Of a DNA stretch of 34,648 bases, positions 23,206 to 30,827 are shown one piece after another (position 1 is the stretch's first letter; the number at the start of each line of letters is the position of its first letter). The DNA is from CAZPMT01 sp964587655 (GTDB lineage Bacteria; Hydrogenedentota; Hydrogenedentia; Hydrogenedentales; SLHB01): contig CAZPMT010000050.1 in the NCBI GenBank assembly GCA_964587655.1, forward strand, positions 1 through 34,648. Reading direction: 5' to 3'. The notes beneath the pieces are model-generated. The model was not told the DNA's origin. It did not search any database and saw only the letters and a program-made list of their open reading frames with translations. The position numbers were made by a program, and so were the translations under genes.

Positions 23206-24507
23206 TCAATCCTTTTCGCGCGTGACGTCAGCCGCCCGTACTATGGACCACAGTTTGTCGTGGCTTGACAAACTGTGAGGTACGGGCGGGGGAACGTGCA
23301 GGGCCTCGTCGATAATCCTGAACACGCGGACGGTTGTGCGCCGACAGTTTTGAAGGGGTTTGCGCTGATCTGAAGCGACGGGGCCGAAGTCGTCGTTAAG
23401 CAACATGTCCAGGTAACCAAGGATCGCCGTCAGGGGCGAGCGGATGCGCTGGGAGACCGTTGTCAGCAGGCCCGTCTTCATCTCATTCACTTGTTGGAGT
23501 TCGCGGTTCAGCCGCGCCAGGTTCGCATTCGCGAGATGGGTGGCCTCCTGAAGGTTCTTCCGCTCGGTGATGTCGTGCGCGATGACCACAAAGAAACGCC
23601 GCGCAAGGCTTCCGCGCGGTTCTTGGATGAAACTCCGGATGTGCAGGTCGACGGTCCGTTCGACGCCCTCGGCGTTGACAAACACCTGTTCTCCGTGATA
23701 CTCGTCCCGCAGTTTGGCCTCCGCGAGGCGTTCCGAAACGGAATCGTCGTCGAACAGGAAGCTTCGGAAGGCACGGCCGAGGATCTCCTCGTGTCTCATG
23801 CCGAGAAACTCGCAGGCCCTGTCGTTTACCTCCGTTATCGCCTCGCCTTCGTCGTACACGAGGATGGGCTCGGCCGTGCTGTCAAGGATTGTCCTCAACG
23901 TGGCTTCGGAAGAGGCGAGGGCTTGCGCGCGCGTTGCGGCGGCATCCTCGATCTGCCGCCAGAGCCTGCCGAGGCTCGCAGCCAACCAACCGCAGAGCAC
24001 AACGCTGACGATCTTCAAGAAGACCACCGCCGCAGGCGCCGAAATCCCGGCCCGAAGGTACTCGATGGCGATGACCATTCCGTAGGCCAGGAAACAAATG
24101 ACGGTCGCGACAAGGATTCGTGTGAACTCCCGTGAGAACACGGAATAGGCGATGAGAGGAAAGTAGTACAGGAAGAAGAACTCGCTTTCGTCGGCGCCCG
24201 TAAACGCGACGATAAGGGATGCTTCGGTGAGGTGGATAAGGAAGTTCCACGGCGTCAGGAACATATTCGGCTGGCGCGTCCAGAGCACGAAATGCACAAA
24301 GGCGTTGTGCAGCAGCACGATGCCCGTGATGACAGCCAAGTCCCGATAGTTCCCCCGATCGGTCCCGATAAGGAAGACGGGAACGAGCACAATGTACGCG
24401 GCGTAGCGAAAGATCATGCCAAGCCGTTCGAGACGGCTCCCGATCATGAGCCGGATATCGTCGCCGTCTGCCCTGTGCAGATGCCTCACGTCCACCGTGC
24501 CTGACAT
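23206..24507 (-). pseudogene. Membrane PAS/HisKA sensor, truncated and lacking phospho-His and ATPase domain
   Basis: 433 residues. N-terminal membrane region of about five or six helices (about 32-178), a short coiled linker, one PAS domain (about 200-315) ending VVIAHDITERK, then a HisKA-like helix pair. Where active kinases read TVSHELRTPL, this protein reads TVSQRIRSPL, so Q353 replaces the phospho-accepting His. No ATPase domain follows; instead the protein ends in about 28 residues encoded largely by a dispersed palindromic element (HSLSSHDKLWSI, 411-422). I read it as a decayed kinase truncated by the element, though it might still work as a sensor or decoy. ATG at 24507 has GAGGGGA upstream. 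It lies 47 nt after the DUF1318 gene; a small GCCGC/GCGGC hairpin (24542-24554) lies between. Confidence 0.75.
23232..23289 (-). repeat. Dispersed palindromic element, copy B, inside the kinase coding region
   Basis: Core CACAGTTTGTC (23249-23259), loop GTGGCTT, GACAAACTGTG (23267-23277). Outer arms CCGCCCGTAC (23232-23241) and GTACGGGCGG (23280-23289) are perfect reverse complements, making a nested 58-bp palindrome. It encodes the final part of the truncated kinase. Read on the minus strand it matches copy A at most positions, in the core and both flanks. Confidence 0.88.
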
Positions 24508-24554
24508 CTAGTCCCCTCTGTTCCGTTGTGTCCACAACGACGCCGCGAGGCGGC

Positions 24555-25241
24555 TTACCTAATCGTCACCCAGGCCGCGGGAACGCATTCGGCTCCGAGC
24601 TTCTGCCCCGCCGCGGAGGTCTTGAAGGCGTCAAAGTCCGAACCCGCCGCCGGGAGTTGGTAGATCTCGCCCGGCTTCGCTCGTCTGAGGCGTTCGACTG
24701 CGTAAATGCTCTCGACCGTCGATACCGATACTTTCTGTTCCCTGTTCAGTTTCGCGATTTCCTCGTAAAGATCCTTGCGATCCTTGTTCTCAGCCGCGAC
24801 CAATTGTTGTGCTTCGTTACGCTCGTTAGGGTCTCTTAGTTCGGACGAAGGCCGCATATCGAGGTAGCCCCGGTTGCTCTCGCCCGCGAAACCTTTCCCC
24901 TTGAGTTCCTGCACCGCGCTGTTCCTCTTGCGCAATTCCTCCGCGATACGGGTGACTTCAGGAGACGTTGATTTCAGTTCCGCTGCGTACACGGGCGAGA
25001 TGGGCGAAAGCGCCTCCTGAATTCGGAGAATCCAGGACGTCTTTTCCGGCTTGGACGGCTTCTCCGCTTTCGGGGGCGTATCCGTCTTGCCCTCGATGAA
25101 GTCCAAGGTGCTCGCGGCCTGCTGTTCGATGTGCTGGCGGATGTCGATCGTGATATGCGCTTCGAATTTCTTCGGGACAATCGAGCACCCGATAACCACG
25201 GCAAATCCGATCGCGAACACTGCAATCCATTGTCTTCTCAT
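24555..25241 (-). CDS. DUF1318 (YdbL-like) lipoprotein with an N-terminal YnbE-like segment
   Basis: 228 residues from ATG 25241, which has AGGAGG eight bases upstream; GTG 25250 is a poorer start. Lipoprotein signal ends at C19 (VVIGC). Residues 28-40 (AHITIDIRQHIEQ) resemble the E. coli outer-membrane lipoprotein YnbE, whose core reads as PITIN followed by an alternating charged strand. After a Lys/Pro-rich linker (52-70), the C-terminal half matches DUF1318/YdbL: GESNRGYLDMRP (120-131), AENKDRKDLYEEIAKLN (150-166) and RRAKPGEIYQLP (186-197). In E. coli, YnbE and YdbL are separate and act with YdbH in an intermembrane lipid bridge. Here both parts appear joined, directly downstream of a YdbH/AsmA-like gene. 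The DUF1318 call is firm; the YnbE call rests on short similarity. Confidence 0.78.
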   Translation of the reverse strand: MRRQWIAVFAIGFAVVIGCSIVPKKFEAHITIDIRQHIEQQAASTLDFIEGKTDTPPKAEKPSKPEKTSWILRIQEALSPISPVYAAELKSTSPEVTRIAEELRKRNSAVQELKGKGFAGESNRGYLDMRPSSELRDPNERNEAQQLVAAENKDRKDLYEEIAKLNREQKVSVSTVESIYAVERLRRAKPGEIYQLPAAGSDFDAFKTSAAGQKLGAECVPAAWVTIR

Positions 25242-25258
25242 TGCTAACACCTCCTCGT

Positions 25259-25287
25259 CACAGTTTGTCGTCGCTTGACAAACTGTA
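25259..25287 (-). repeat. Dispersed palindromic element, copy C (core only)
   Basis: CACAGTTTGTC (25259-25269), loop GTCGCTT, GACAAACTGTA (25277-25287); the last base breaks the outermost pair. It sits between the AsmA-like stop (25311) and the ribosome site of the DUF1318 gene, on the operon transcript. Flanks do not match copies A and B, so only the 29-bp core is shared. Confidence 0.82.
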
Positions 25288-25310
25288 GTATAGACGATGT
25301 TCCTTCGTTC

Positions 25311-28300
25311 CTATTCTCTTGCAGCCGCCTGGGGCTGCGCCGGGACGGAGTCGCCCAATTGCCGAATCAGCTTCAGCGTAGTCATGACGGAGGCGGCATC
25401 AATGAGCACGTCCGTCGTCACGCTTCTTGCTCCAATCAAGAGTGTAACGGTAAGGGTGTATCGATCTCCTCCGTACACCAGGGCCAGGCTCGCGGAATCA
25501 AACTGCGTTTGCCCATCCTTTCCCTGGCCTTCCTTCACAATCCGCTCCAACAGAGCCTTGCCTTTGATCTCCTGCAAGTATGGCAGGGCCAGAAGCTGTT
25601 CCAGAAATGCCGTGCTGATGGTGACGGGCGCCGTGGATTGTAGGTTGAACTGAAACTCCTTTATTCCTTCCTGCTCCATCGCGAACGTCAGTGCGCCGTC
25701 CGCGGGTCCGGTCAGCTTGAGCGAAGGGACGGCCAGATCCCGGCTCATGCTCTCAAGATTGACGGCCTTGAGCTGTGCGTTCAGACGCACCGGCCTGCCG
25801 GGGCGCAGCACGCCGGCCTCGGCGTCGCCGGTAAACGTCCCGTCGAAGGCTTTTCCCGCGAGGCCCGTCGCTTTGATCGCGTCGCCCTCGGCCTGAAGTT
25901 GACTTGCCACCTCGCTCAGCGCAATACTGCCGATGGTCAGCTTCGCGACTTTCAGATCGCCTGAGCCGCCGAGCCCTTTGCCGTCCGCCCAAGCGAACGG
26001 CCCTTTCACCGACACGCCGTCCAGCGCGGCGAGCCCTTGGGCGAGCGCCATGGATTCGCATGTTGCGTCGAGATCGAATGTTGCGGAAGGCTGCCCCTCC
26101 TCGTGTTTGAAGACGCCGGAGACGGCGGCAGTTCCCTTGGCCGCATCAAGCCACCTCGTGCCCACCAGAACTTGCAGATCGTTCTTTAATGCGAAAGCCG
26201 TTTCGACACGGAACGGAGATCGGCTGCAACTGATGTTGCTCAGTGCGAGGGAGGTACCCTCACCCTGTTTCAGATCAAGATTGCCGCTTTTCGTGCGACC
26301 GTTGATGTTGTCATACACCATGACGCCCTTGGCCGAGAGCGGCGCGCCCGCGGGCAACACTAATGCGCCAAAGCCGAAACCGTCCACGGAGAGGTCGATA
26401 TCCGCAGTCGCAAAGCCGCGCTCGTTCTTGATCGGTGCGTGGAGCTTCGCGTGTCCACTCAAACCGTGACCCAGCACGGCAAGATCGCATTCCGCCGTTA
26501 CGTCGGACTTAACGGAGATCGAGTCAATGTCGACCGTCGTGTCCTTGAATGCGACCGATGCCAGGTCGCCCAATCGGACTTCGAGCGCCGGAATGGCCAG
26601 TTTCCAGTAGACGCTATTGTCCGCCGTGATGTTGCCCGTGACCATCAAGGGCTCGCCCTCCGGCGCGACCACCGGCCCAAGCCGGAACGGCGACCCCGTG
26701 AGGTCCATTGCGAGCTTGATGTCCTTCAGGTCCTTGCTCATATCAAAGTCAAGCGTGCCGCTCAGTGCCGTACTCAGAGCATCGAGGTCGCGCATCCGGG
26801 TCAGCGTCCGGAGGAAGCGCGCGGGGTCCAGCTTGTCCAGCGCGACCTTGACATTTCTGCGCGGCGCGGGACCGATCTCGGTGGCCAGCGAGACCGAGCC
26901 ATCGCCGACCTTGGCTCCGAGGCTCGTCTGACATCGGAACGCACCCATCAAAGCAAGTACGGTATTCCCTTTGACGTCCATCGAAAACTCGACCGGCCCG
27001 GCTGTGCCGTCGGGATCTGAGAAGACGGGATTCGCCGTACCTTTCATCTCGTACGACGAGAACTTGACGTTCAGATCAACCGCTGCGTTGAGGCTCTGTA
27101 GCCCCGGCATTGCGTCCAGCGTAACGCGGGCGTCTTTCGGCAATACCGCTCGCAGATCCTCACGGGACCAATTCGGCATGGAGGCGTGAAGCCCGAAGTC
27201 TTTCATGATCCCCGAAAGACTTGCCAGAAGCCTCTGGTTGCGGTTCAGGACCGCCTCGAGATCCAGTTGCAGGTCGGTATTCGTTCCCCCAGCGCCGGTG
27301 ATGGTGAGATTGCCCTCATAGAACTCGTGCCCTTTCGGCCCGAGCGCCAAGTCCTCCGCGGCCACGTTGACTTTGGTGTCCGCGGTCGACGCCTTGAACT
27401 CCTTCGGTGTAGCCGTGACTTTGAGCCTGGTCCCCGACATATCCAGCTTCTTGAAACGGAATGGAACCCGAAGCACGTCGGTAGATACCGAGGAAAGGTC
27501 CATACTGCCTGCAAGAAATCTCTCAAGATTAACGTCGATATCCGTTTGGCCGCCTTGTTTGAGTCGCGCGTAACCCACTACCTCCAGAACGCCGAGCAGA
27601 TTGATCATCAACGGCTCTATCGCCGTTTCCTTGCCGGATTTCTTCGCTTGCACGGAGATCGCGCCGTCGCTGAAGCGCAGCCCCGCTTCACGCGATGCCG
27701 TCCACCACGAACCGGACACCTTGTTGCCCTCGATCGAGGCCTCGTACTCGCGGGCTCCGTCGATTTTCGCGCCGAGCCGGAGTCCGGCAATCTGCATCCC
27801 GATGGCCGGCGCGGCCAAATCAAACTGCGTGTTCGCGACGTTCACCGCCTCGGGAATAAACCGCATATTGTCGCGTTTCTCTCTCTTTTTCTTCTCCGGT
27901 GTCTCAGCCGCGGCGGGTTTGGCCTCCGTCGCCGGCGGTGGCGGCGCCGGTTTGCTTCGGTCGATATTGACTGCGAGGTTGTCAATGTTCACCGAGGAGA
28001 TATACCGCTTCTTTTCGCCCGGCGGCAGGAGGGTGTAACCGATCGTGGCGCCGGAAACGTCGAGCATCGGCTTGCTCGAAGCGGCGGCCGTCTTGTCGAA
28101 CGCCTTCAACTCGTCAAACCTGACATCGCCTCGCAACGACAGCCCTGTGATTTCCACGTTGGCTTTCAGGGCATCCCCAACCACTTTCACTAGCAGCGTC
28201 CGTTGCGGCCAACCCGTCATCAACAGCGCGCCGGCCAATGCCGCTACGGCCACCAACGCGAGAAGCACGCGAAAGAGCCACTTTGTCCAACGGCGCGCCG

Positions 28301-28316
28301 GTTTCCCCCCGCTCAT
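25311..28316 (-). CDS. AsmA/YdbH-like intermembrane protein
   Basis: 1001 residues. One N-terminal membrane anchor (about 13-34) is followed by a very long, periplasmic, beta-rich region rich in alternating hydrophobic strands and GxLxL/ixVxg patterns, typical of AsmA-family repeating beta-groove proteins. These proteins (YdbH, TamB, YhdP in E. coli) bridge the inner and outer membranes and carry phospholipids. A Pro/Lys-rich insert lies at about 120-150. The C-terminal segment (about 935-985) has amphipathic strands that in YdbH-type proteins meet an outer-membrane lipoprotein. The ATG at 28316 overlaps the transglutaminase stop as ATGA. The downstream DUF1318 lipoprotein supports a YdbH assignment. 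Overall sequence is too divergent to exclude another AsmA subgroup. Confidence 0.8.
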   Translation of the reverse strand: MSGGKPARRWTKWLFRVLLALVAVAALAGALLMTGWPQRTLLVKVVGDALKANVEITGLSLRGDVRFDELKAFDKTAAASSKPMLDVSGATIGYTLLPPGEKKRYISSVNIDNLAVNIDRSKPAPPPPATEAKPAAAETPEKKKREKRDNMRFIPEAVNVANTQFDLAAPAIGMQIAGLRLGAKIDGAREYEASIEGNKVSGSWWTASREAGLRFSDGAISVQAKKSGKETAIEPLMINLLGVLEVVGYARLKQGGQTDIDVNLERFLAGSMDLSSVSTDVLRVPFRFKKLDMSGTRLKVTATPKEFKASTADTKVNVAAEDLALGPKGHEFYEGNLTITGAGGTNTDLQLDLEAVLNRNQRLLASLSGIMKDFGLHASMPNWSREDLRAVLPKDARVTLDAMPGLQSLNAAVDLNVKFSSYEMKGTANPVFSDPDGTAGPVEFSMDVKGNTVLALMGAFRCQTSLGAKVGDGSVSLATEIGPAPRRNVKVALDKLDPARFLRTLTRMRDLDALSTALSGTLDFDMSKDLKDIKLAMDLTGSPFRLGPVVAPEGEPLMVTGNITADNSVYWKLAIPALEVRLGDLASVAFKDTTVDIDSISVKSDVTAECDLAVLGHGLSGHAKLHAPIKNERGFATADIDLSVDGFGFGALVLPAGAPLSAKGVMVYDNINGRTKSGNLDLKQGEGTSLALSNISCSRSPFRVETAFALKNDLQVLVGTRWLDAAKGTAAVSGVFKHEEGQPSATFDLDATCESMALAQGLAALDGVSVKGPFAWADGKGLGGSGDLKVAKLTIGSIALSEVASQLQAEGDAIKATGLAGKAFDGTFTGDAEAGVLRPGRPVRLNAQLKAVNLESMSRDLAVPSLKLTGPADGALTFAMEQEGIKEFQFNLQSTAPVTISTAFLEQLLALPYLQEIKGKALLERIVKEGQGKDGQTQFDSASLALVYGGDRYTLTVTLLIGARSVTTDVLIDAASVMTTLKLIRQLGDSVPAQPQAAARE

Positions 28317-29758
28317 TTTGATTCCACTCCTGGCCCATCGGCCACTTCAACGCGCAGTTGCCCTATGGTGGGAATGAGTTTCGCCTGATCGAACAAGTCG
28401 CCTTCGGCAAGCTTTATGTGAGTCGCGTCCGCCAACGGTTGGTTGAACGTCGGGTCCACGTTGATCCACTTGCCGACCCACACCTTCGCCCACTGATGAA
28501 AATAGAAGGCCGGCTTGTCGTCCGGGACGTAGATGAGGCCGGCCACTTCGCGCGCCGGCAGGCCCGCTGCCCGCGCCAAGCCGACAAAGAGGATGCTATG
28601 CTCCGTACAATCGCCTTCCGGATGTTCTAGGACCTCGAGCGCATTGGACAACCTGGCCGAATACGTGGTCCGCACGTTTGCGTAGACCCAATGACAGAGC
28701 TTCGTCGAGATCGCGAGCGTGTCCTTCTCGCCGGCGACGATTTCCTTCGCCTTTTCCGATAATCGAGGATCGTCGCTCTGCACGAAGGTCGTCTGCTTCA
28801 ACCACTCCCGCGCCGATGGCTCGGTCACCGGAAGCTGCGCCGCTTGGAAGCCGTCGGTGACGTTCCGCTTGCCAAGAAACTCGACGTAACCCTCCTTGAG
28901 GGTCATCTGCTGACGCTCGTCGTTGAAGAGGTGTTCGGCCGAAAGCGGACCGTAGAGTCTCAGTTTCAGCGAGGCACGGCCTCGCGGGTCCTCGATGGGT
29001 TGGTTTACCGAAGCCGCATTCGACACGATGACGTCATTCCTGTACGTGACATCCTGCGCCATTTCCTTTGGTTCGAGACGCATCGTGATGATGTTGGCGA
29101 TGTGGTCTTCGAGCGTGGTTCCGTCCTGCGCGACGTAAGTCACGCTGTCCACCCCGAGGTCCTTCATTTCCGATCTCACCTTGAACACCTTCGTCGGAAC
29201 GCCTTCCAGGATCCGTTCCTCGACCGCCTCGATACGGCTCAGGCCGGCTATCTCCCGCTCGTACATGGGTTCGAACATCGAGAAGGTCAACTCGTCGCCG
29301 ACCTTCGCGCCCCGCTTCACAAGCTCCACCTGTTTCAATGCGTCTTTAAGCGATTCCTTCGGTTTGGGAAAGACCTGTTTGTTGGACGTGTCGCCTATCG
29401 TCGTAGTCAGTTCCATCTTGTCGTCATTGACGCTGGCCTCGAACTTCTTTTGCCCGCCCCCATCGCCGACTGTCTGGTCGATTCGCACGAGATTCCCTGC
29501 CTTCGCATACACCCTCTTTACGAAGATGGTCATCTCCTGCTCTACGCCGGACATGGTGATCTTGAAACGTGCGTCCTCGATCATCGAGACGTTTTCATCG
29601 GCATCCACGCTCAGCGACGACAGCGCGTACCCGACCTTCTGGCCGTTCAGATATGCGCCATACCAGTTATCGCCAGTAAGCGACCTGACATCGAGCTCCT
29701 GCGCAACGAGAAGCCGTGGGAAAAGCGACAAGAATACCATGAGGACTACTCTCTTCAT
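28313..29758 (-). CDS. Exported transglutaminase-like protein
   Basis: 481 residues from ATG 29758 (GGAG ten bases upstream). A further in-frame extension to 29884 would read through the tandem repeat and is unlikely. Sec signal peptide MKRVVLMVFLSLFPRLLVAQ (1-20). An N-terminal beta-rich region (about 30-300) precedes a transglutaminase/protease core with C383 (EGDCTEHS), H421 (FHQWAKVWV) and D435 (INVDPTF), an intact Cys-His-Asp triad. Bacterial members can be peptidases, cross-linkers or non-catalytic scaffolds. Its stop overlaps the AsmA-like start by ATGA, so its amount is coupled to that protein. Location is periplasmic or extracellular. Substrate unknown. Confidence 0.9.
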   Translation of the reverse strand: MKRVVLMVFLSLFPRLLVAQELDVRSLTGDNWYGAYLNGQKVGYALSSLSVDADENVSMIEDARFKITMSGVEQEMTIFVKRVYAKAGNLVRIDQTVGDGGGQKKFEASVNDDKMELTTTIGDTSNKQVFPKPKESLKDALKQVELVKRGAKVGDELTFSMFEPMYEREIAGLSRIEAVEERILEGVPTKVFKVRSEMKDLGVDSVTYVAQDGTTLEDHIANIITMRLEPKEMAQDVTYRNDVIVSNAASVNQPIEDPRGRASLKLRLYGPLSAEHLFNDERQQMTLKEGYVEFLGKRNVTDGFQAAQLPVTEPSAREWLKQTTFVQSDDPRLSEKAKEIVAGEKDTLAISTKLCHWVYANVRTTYSARLSNALEVLEHPEGDCTEHSILFVGLARAAGLPAREVAGLIYVPDDKPAFYFHQWAKVWVGKWINVDPTFNQPLADATHIKLAEGDLFDQAKLIPTIGQLRVEVADGPGVESK

Positions 29759-29789
29759 TCGTGGGAACTCCGTTGAACCGCTGCCGGGT

Positions 29790-29795
29790 ATTGTA
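29790..29795 (-). promoter_or_regulatory. -10 box of the transglutaminase / AsmA / DUF1318 operon
   Basis: TACAAT on the minus strand (29795-29790), about 31 nt before the ATG at 29758. The -35 region at normal spacing reads TTCCGC, a weak match. It would produce the three-gene transcript 29758-24555. Confidence 0.4.
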
Positions 29796-29841
29796 ACGCA
29801 TTTGGCCCAAGCGCGGAAATCCCTGCCTTTACCAGGTATTA

Positions 29842-29877
29842 GATCCGTCCGATCTGTCCGATCCGTCCGATACGTCA
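29842..29877. repeat. Four tandem 9-bp units
   Basis: GATCCGTCC, GATCTGTCC, GATCCGTCC and GATACGTCA follow each other without spacers between the DUF2400 stop and the transglutaminase promoter. The first three differ at one base; the fourth is diverged. Upstream activator sites or slippage-generated satellite are both possible. Confidence 0.85.
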
Positions 29878-29893
29878 GGCCCAACGGCCCCGT

Positions 29894-30696
29894 TCAGAGC
29901 CGGAGCAGGCGTTGAAGCCTCGGGTCCTTGCGCATGCTCATGCGCGTGAGAGAGAAGTCGTAGCGGACCGGGTCGTCAGGACGTATCTCTCGGAAACCGT
30001 CCGTGATCTCGAGCGCGGTGCGTAAGTTCCCTTGCCGGCGCGCCGTCAATCCCAGCCCAAGACCGAGCCGGTGCATGTGCGTGTCCAATGGAACAACCAG
30101 CTTCGAAGAAGGCAGCGGCGCCCAAACGCCCGGATCCACGTCGTCTTTCCTGACCATCCAGCGAAGGAAAAGGTTCAGGCGTTTGCACGCGCTCCCAAGC
30201 GAAGGCGAGGGAAGAAGGTAGTTCCGCGCCCGTCCCGATTCCTTGCCGACGGCCTCTACAAATGCCTCGAGCGCGGGAATCACCGTAGCATCAGACGGTT
30301 TGAACCCGGCCACAAAACATGCCCGGAGCGAATCATATCGGTCGAGCACGCGGCGGACGCCGACCAACATGTCCACGCGATCGTTCCCGGCAACCAGGCG
30401 ATGCCGAAAAACGTCAAATGCAGACCCCCTGGGCCCTACCNNNNNNNNNNCGCCTGCCGAACCCACCGCGCCGGCCGCGGCATCTTGTCCAAAACAGAAG
30501 CCACGCTCTTCAAGATCTGTCCGACCGATCCGAACGCAAGGCTCGAAGCAATCAGGCCAACCAACTCCCGGTCCGCCGGATCTTCATACATCCAGACAAA
30601 CTGCAGCGGATCCGGAACGATGAATTCTCTCCGATTGTACTCCAGGTAGATCTTCTCAAGTTCCTTCGGCAGCGGAATCATTGTCACACGGTTCAT
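29894..30696 (-). CDS. DUF2400 / TIGR02757 family protein, interrupted by an assembly gap
   Basis: The N-terminal part (from ATG 30696: YNRREFIVPDPLQFVW, DRELVGLIASSLAFGSVGQILKS) and the C-terminal part (SACKRLNLFLRWMVRKDDVD split at position 20 of the motif, LVVPLDTHMHRLGLGLGL, DDPVRYDFSL) belong to the same family, of unknown function and about 250-280 residues. The two parts are in different frames across the 10-N gap at 30441-30450. Because the gap length is arbitrary, this is an assembly artefact rather than a proven frameshift. A conserved Cys-Lys-Arg-Leu-Asn block and PLDTH motif are intact. The gene lies between the transglutaminase operon and divergent ppk. Confidence 0.82.
30441..30450. 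other. Assembly gap (10 N)
   Basis: Ten undetermined bases inside the DUF2400 gene. The fixed round length suggests a scaffolding placeholder; the true missing length is unknown. Gene order on the two sides is nevertheless supported by the family continuity. Confidence 0.98.
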
Positions 30697-30742
30697 GCCG
30701 CCAATCCTCTCTTCCCTTCGTGTTTCCGTTGCCAGGAGACTC

Positions 30743-30765
30743 CGCGCGCATTATATCAGCGCGCG
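30743..30765 (-). promoter_or_regulatory. Consensus -10 inside a palindrome, DUF2400 promoter
   Basis: CGCGCGC (30743-30749) and GCGCGCG (30759-30765) flank a 9-nt AT-rich loop that reads TATAAT on the minus strand (30755-30750). A weak TTGCGA lies 15 nt upstream. The start would be about 47 nt before the DUF2400 ATG. The layout mirrors the aroF promoter. Confidence 0.45.
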
Positions 30766-30814
30766 TCCCCTCGCAAGGAACGGCGCAAAGCATGCTTGCC
30801 GCCGTTGTTTCTGG

Positions 30815-30820
30815 TATATT
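30815..30820 (+). promoter_or_regulatory. Possible ppk -10 box, implying a leaderless or near-leaderless mRNA
   Basis: TATATT lies only seven bases before the ppk ATG at 30828, and no Shine-Dalgarno sequence precedes that ATG. If this hexamer is used, transcription would begin at or next to the start codon. No good -35 at normal spacing. Confidence 0.3.
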
Positions 30821-30827
30821 GGCTGGA

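Noticed and set aside
27186..28193. 335-codon open frame on the plus strand
   Set aside because: Antisense to the AsmA-like gene with no motif or start signal.
29759..29884. N-terminal extension of the transglutaminase-like protein (repeated Arg-Thr-Asp)
   Set aside because: It is the tandem 9-bp repeat translated; a normal signal peptide and ribosome site begin at 29758.
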